Of a DNA stretch of 64,000 bases, positions 59,900-64,000 are shown in pieces. Location of the stretch: contig JBAJFE010000026.1 in NCBI GenBank assembly GCA_037903355.1, positions 4,340,001 to 4,404,000 of the forward strand, read 5' to 3'. Numbering within the stretch: the stretch's first letter is position 1; every line of letters starts with the position of its first letter. The DNA is from Trichuris trichiura. Taxonomy: Eukaryota; Nematoda; Enoplea; Trichinellida; Trichuridae. The position numbers were made by a program, and so were the translations under genes. Below the pieces are notes generated by a model, which worked only from the letters and a program-made list of their open reading frames with translations, did no database searches and had not been told where the DNA came from.

Positions 59900-60961
59900 A
59901 TCCCAATATCTCTTGAGACCTTGTGCTTCTTGACAATTGCCATCTGGAACCAAAATGCTTCACTCAAATGTCTTTTCCTTGTTAATGGGTCAAGGTAACT
60001 TTTTGAATCGCGAATCTCTTCTAAACCAACTACTCATAAAGAAGTAAATTTTCGTTTCATCTCTTGTTAAGAATGCCTATTCTGAAATAAATTTAGTGCG
60101 CATGTCTTTTTATTCTTACAGAGTAGATGCATATAGTTCCGCTAACAGCTATCAGGGCACGCATCTAAGAAACACAAGTGCACTTAACACGTAGTTGGTC
60201 AGTTTGTTAACACGTGTAATTTTGGTAGCGAAGTAGAGTTTGAAGTTTCTGTACAAACAAGCAAGCCGCCTTTTCTGAGGTAGATTTATTTAGAATGTTC
60301 TCGCCTATTATCAGTACCAAGCCAAGAAGCAACAAGATGTCAAGTATTGAAGACAGGACAAGAAACGTTCGAATGCTTCTTTTTATTTGTTGCAGTAAAA
60401 GCAATTAGTACTGATATTATAATCATAGTTTTCTCCGACTGCGGACACGAAAAGGTGAAGAACTGATTCTTCTATTATTAATTGCTCAGTAGAGCAGATC
60501 TATCCTATCTAGCAGGTGCTACATTATTTTAAACACCAATGAGCAAAAAAATTGTTTTGAAAATGCGCATAAAATTTTTAATTAACAAAAATAGCCGATA
60601 TTCTTGCACAAATCAGATCTGTATACACTTTTGCCCACGCAAGCATGGTACAGCATTGAAGTTCACCAATTTTTTTCATTAGCACCGTGGAATAGATAGC
60701 AGACAGATGGGTATCGAGCTACACGTATTAAGAATAAATGAAGTCGTGGCTGAGATTCCAATCATTTTCCAGAAAATATTAATAATTAATGTCTGGAGCA
60801 GCAAAAACTGCGCCAGTGGTCAATTTGAACTTCAGGCTTACTACTCAAATTATTTTAGTGAAATTCTAGACGTAAAAAGCTTTCGAAGATTACCGGCCGT
60901 ACTAAATGACATTGAGTGAGGCGCAGATAATTCAAGCTTTACTTCTTTTGTTCAGCACATA
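59900..60961. other. 3' flank of transgelin and intergenic
   Basis: The transgelin poly(A) signal lies at 60086-60091. After it I see no gene or repeat up to the TA that borders the pogo-like element at 60962. Confidence 0.4.
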
Positions 60962-62788
60962 CCGTGTTTCCTGTATAATAAGGTCAGGTCTTATACTTGT
61001 TTTTACTTCAAAAAACAAGGCAGGGCTTATTTCCCAGGGTGTCATATATTTTCAGATACCACAATCTACACTTGTTCATTTATTCATGTGCGGAGGTCTA
61101 TAAGAAGCGTAAATTTAGAGAAAAAAAAATATCGAAACCCCTAGAAGGAGAACCATAAATGTAAGGCTAGAAAAATGTACAAATAGCTGCGTTTATTCGA
61201 ACACAGTCATTTTATCATTTTCTGGGACGTCTTCATACATCTCTAAATTCTGAATTCCGGCCTGAATTTCTTGCGACTTCACTTCTTCCAGGACCATTGA
61301 GCCCAGCCTCTCATGTCTTGCAATACAGCTTTCCTTGAACGAGTATTTCTTGTCCAAGTAGCTTGCTCGTAGAGCATTGGCAACATAGCTGTCAGTGATT
61401 CTGTCCGATGAGTTCTGCACCAAAGTCACAGCATCTTTCTACCTGGACCTCATAAAGCCTCCACGCTGATTCCTCTCCATTTTATTTTCAATGTAGTAAT
61501 TGATTTCACTGTGCAAATTGTCTTTGAATGGTTTGTTTATTCCAATATCAAGAGTCTGGAGGTAGGCAGTCATTCCTGCAGGAATCATTACCTGATCTAT
61601 TCATCTCTCTGAAAGAAAGTTCTTCATCTCTTTAGAGCAGTGAATGCTGACTGAATCCCAGACTATCATACCTTTTCGCCACCTCGCAAAATAAATGGCA
61701 GCATTAAGTAGACTGTGCGCATCAGGCTTTTTCGGTTTGAAGAACATAAATACCTGAAACATGCTCAATTTCGTCTTTCTTTCCCTTTGCAACGATTGGA
61801 GGAGGGGTTCTCTTTCCGTCCAAATGAATTGTCGAAATGCAGGTGACGCGAACGCTTTCAAAACCAGTAGAAGGAATGTAGATTAACGAGGCTCCCCTAC
61901 GGTCAATTGTTGTTTGAAATCTTTGGCCGATAAACACTGCAGATTCACTCCTAGCAATCATGTGCGACAGTTGCTATTTAGAAAAATCGATTCTGACAAC
62001 AAAGGATTTGAATGCGAATTCACGTTTAATAACTTCAATATCTTCAAGCTTGAACGATGTTGTCGATCTCCTTAGTGATATGCTTTGAATTTTTTCCGTG
62101 GATATCTCTAAGTGTGATGCCATTGCAAGGACAAATGCCTGAACGTCAGACTTGCGCGCAATAAAAGTCTATGCTCTTCTATTAGCAGTTCATTCACAAA
62201 TGATGCCCTTAAGCTCAGGAAAAAATGGTTGCCAACCTGATCCACACTCACGTTTCTTTGCATTTCCCTCGTCCACCTTTTCACGAAGTTTACCGTACTG
62301 TGCTCGCCATTGGGAGATCGAGCTTCTCTTTGCCCAAAGTCGTCATATTCTTGCCGTGAGAGTTCTCCACGATTGCTTTCTTGTACTCGACACTATTACC
62401 TTTTTTTTGCAGGCATCTTGCCTGAGAGTGGAAATATTATTCCCTTTTGCAAACAGAATTGCATTTTTGCACCAACCTGTTGCACACAAAATTGCAAAAA
62501 TCGCAAGGAGAATTCGTTTGGACGGACTGGGTGAAAGATCACTACAAACGCGGATGCACCGAAGCACTGCTCGCAAAATCTACAGTGCAGTAATTTAAAC
62601 ACATACAAGCTCTATATTTTAAGATACGATAAACCCGTCACATCTTCCAATGAACTTGCTAAATATGCTTCTCCAGCGGACGATCGCGACCGGGGCTTAT
62701 TTACAGGGTAGGGCTTTAATTAACGAGCATCGTAAAAGTAGTGCTAGGCCGTATTTTCAGGGGAAGTCTTATTACAGAGGAAACTTGG
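60962..62788 (-). mobile_element. pogo-like (DDE_1) transposon, inactive
   Basis: The ends are inverted and TA-flanked. The left starts CCGTGTTTCCTGTATAATAA; the minus strand at the right starts CCAAGTTTCCTCTGTAATAA, and CTGAAAATA-type subterminal sequence follows. The minus strand carries a decayed transposase: a Psq/Jerky-like block (KKAIVENSHGKN, LGKEKLDLPMASTVR), the DDE domain (RRGASLIYIPSTGFESVRVT, STIHLDGKRTPP, MIVWDSVSIHCSKEMKNFLS), IPAGMTAYLQTLDIGINKPF and IENKMERNQRGGFMR. Stops and frameshifts are frequent. The third catalytic residue region (LQTLDIGINKPF) aligns with family LQPLDxxxNKPF. Confidence 0.88.
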
Positions 62789-63218
62789 TAATACTTCTGG
62801 AGGAAACGTGCAGTTTTCTGACACATGATTGAATTCTAAATAGTGCCTGAAATTAGAAATAAAATTAGCATTTATCAGAAAAGAAGAGGACAGTTTACAA
62901 AATTCTGTTGTCCATGCAGTTTTCAGACGCAAAAGTACTATGGTACAGGTGCGTTTCCGTAAGATCAGTATTCAATAAATGTCTACCTAGTTCCCTCCAT
63001 CTTTTCAAAAATTGCCGATTCCGTCATTTACTGGTTATATCAATAATTTTAAGCGTTGTGAACTGTGAACCGGCTCTGTTAGTTACTATGTTACGTTTTC
63101 CCTGTGTAAGTGATTTATCAAGTTTAAAGCACGCATGCACTTACAAAGTTCGCAGTTTAAAGATTAATGAGTTAAGCTCCAAAACGGTTCGTTTTAACAG
63201 AAGGGCGATTTCGTCAAC
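62789..63218. other. Upstream region of the terminal membrane-protein gene
   Basis: About 430 bp without a recognised feature; the likely promoter and 5' UTR of the gene that starts at 63219. Confidence 0.35.
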
Positions 63219-64000
63219 ATGACTCCCATGAGACCAAATCGGGAAGTAATTCTTGTTCTTTCTAACTTAAATATGCTCTTGGGCGCGCTATCAGCGGTAG
63301 TTGGATCGATGGTTCTACTAAGTTGCAAAGAATACAGATACATAAACTGTGGCTTACTATCCGGACTGATCTTGTTTGGCTTTGGCATCTTTGGTCACAA
63401 AAAGCACGATGGGACAGAACAGGAGCTTAAACTGATCCGTTACTACAGCAGCTGCATGATACCCATATTACTTATTGCCCTGGTAAGCGGCTCGATTGGA
63501 ATTCACTGCGAACGCGCAGCAAAAAATGCGGTCACGATAAAGGACTGGAATCTACCTATTTGCACTGCCCTCACCGAACTCTTATTACCTATGTGTTTGC
63601 AAAGTGAAACATCTCGAAATATCACGGATACTGTACGGGCCAGCTTCCTCAAGGTAAATATGCACGCAACCTTTTCAAATAGCTTCAATGTTTATTCAGC
63701 CTGTCTCATCTCATGCCTTAAATTTAAGCAACGAGACACCGGGATAACAATGCATACTTTTCTGATTAGCTGTACCCTTATAATGCTGGCTTGCAACCTG
63801 TGCATCTACATGGTTATCCCTGATATAATCAAACAGGAAGTGTACGAAAATAATGCAGGAACTGCTGCTGATCAACACTATCAATTTGACAACAACGAAC
63901 TACTGGTAAGCTACGTTTCAAGAAGCTCTGCAATTTATTTTCTAGGCTATTCACGCGACGGCATGAACTTAATGCCAATGTTTAACGATTTCTTGACTTG
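63219..64000 (+). CDS. Multi-pass membrane protein of unknown family, partial at window end
   Basis: Open from an ATG at 63219 (MTPMRPNREVILVLSNLNML) to the window edge. Hydrophobic segments near residues 8-34, 42-60, 82-98 and 185-205 predict four membrane spans. A loop of about 85 residues between the third and fourth contains several Cys and an N-glycosylation site (NIT), a tetraspan layout. I do not recognise the family. A GT..AG pair at 63906-63945 would excise 40 bp and give ...LLAIHATA followed by a stop, ending the protein at about 230 residues. If not spliced, the frame continues (GYSRDGMNLMPMFNDFL) past the edge. Another GT..AG pair at 63656-63701 would break the frame and is less likely. 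Either reading is possible. Confidence 0.55.
   Translation, partial: MTPMRPNREVILVLSNLNMLLGALSAVVGSMVLLSCKEYRYINCGLLSGLILFGFGIFGHKKHDGTEQELKLIRYYSSCMIPILLIALVSGSIGIHCERAAKNAVTIKDWNLPICTALTELLLPMCLQSETSRNITDTVRASFLKVNMHATFSNSFNVYSACLISCLKFKQRDTGITMHTFLISCTLIMLACNLCIYMVIPDIIKQEVYENNAGTAADQHYQFDNNELLVSYVSRSSAIYFLGYSRDGMNLMPMFNDFLT

Noticed and set aside
63656..63701. GT..AG pair inside the terminal membrane-protein frame
   Set aside because: Removing it shifts the frame and leads to an early stop before the fourth hydrophobic segment, while the unspliced frame stays open through that segment.

Overview
This is eukaryotic nuclear DNA from a small metazoan genome, most likely a nematode. The metazoan genes are orthologs of a 26S proteasome subunit, the COG5 Golgi tether, lipin, a transgelin/calponin and a GAREM-like CABIT protein. 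Many introns are only 40-60 bp with GT..AG ends. The short introns, the moderate base composition and a secreted protein with a BPI-like lipid-binding fold fit a clade I nematode such as a whipworm (Trichuris) best. That genus assignment is inference. No prokaryotic, phage or CRISPR features are present.

Layout. 1.2-5.7 kb (+): a compact ZUFSP/ZUP1-like (C78) deubiquitinase gene split by a 3.4 kb intron that holds mariner and Penelope remnants. 10.1-18.0 kb (-): a secreted protein of about 2,586 residues with a signal peptide, about 20 near-identical 77-residue Ser/Thr-rich repeats, a His/Gly-rich block and a C-terminal BPI/LBP-like fold. 18.3-22.9 kb: a transposon cluster (mariner, Tigger fragment, hAT). 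23.1-25.4 kb (+): Rpn10/PSMD4 in 11 coding exons. 26.2-27.2 kb: a mariner relic. 28.0-33.1 kb (+): COG5. 35.2-37.0 kb (-): a CABIT-domain adaptor. 38.9-41.9 kb: three Penelope-related fold-back units. 43.8-45.0 kb: a Tigger relic close to vertebrate Tigger elements. 46.1-49.8 kb (+): an intronless lipin. 52.2-59.9 kb (+): a transgelin/calponin gene whose introns contain a Penelope copy (itself carrying a hAT MITE) and a Tigger deletion derivative. 61.0-62.8 kb: a pogo-like relic. 63.2 kb to the end (+): the start of a multi-pass membrane protein.

The genes are unrelated in function and are not operonic. Cellular roles covered are ubiquitin signalling (ZUP1-like, Rpn10), Golgi trafficking (COG5), lipid and phosphatidate metabolism (lipin), cytoskeleton (transgelin) and RTK-type adaptor signalling (CABIT). 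Rearranging the exons gives open, in-frame coding sequences of 879, 1,431, 2,331, 606 and 7,761 nt for the five spliced genes, which supports the models. The two most unusual items are the mucin-like/BPI-fold fusion and hammerhead-ribozyme-like motifs that recur in the inverted ends of the Penelope copies.
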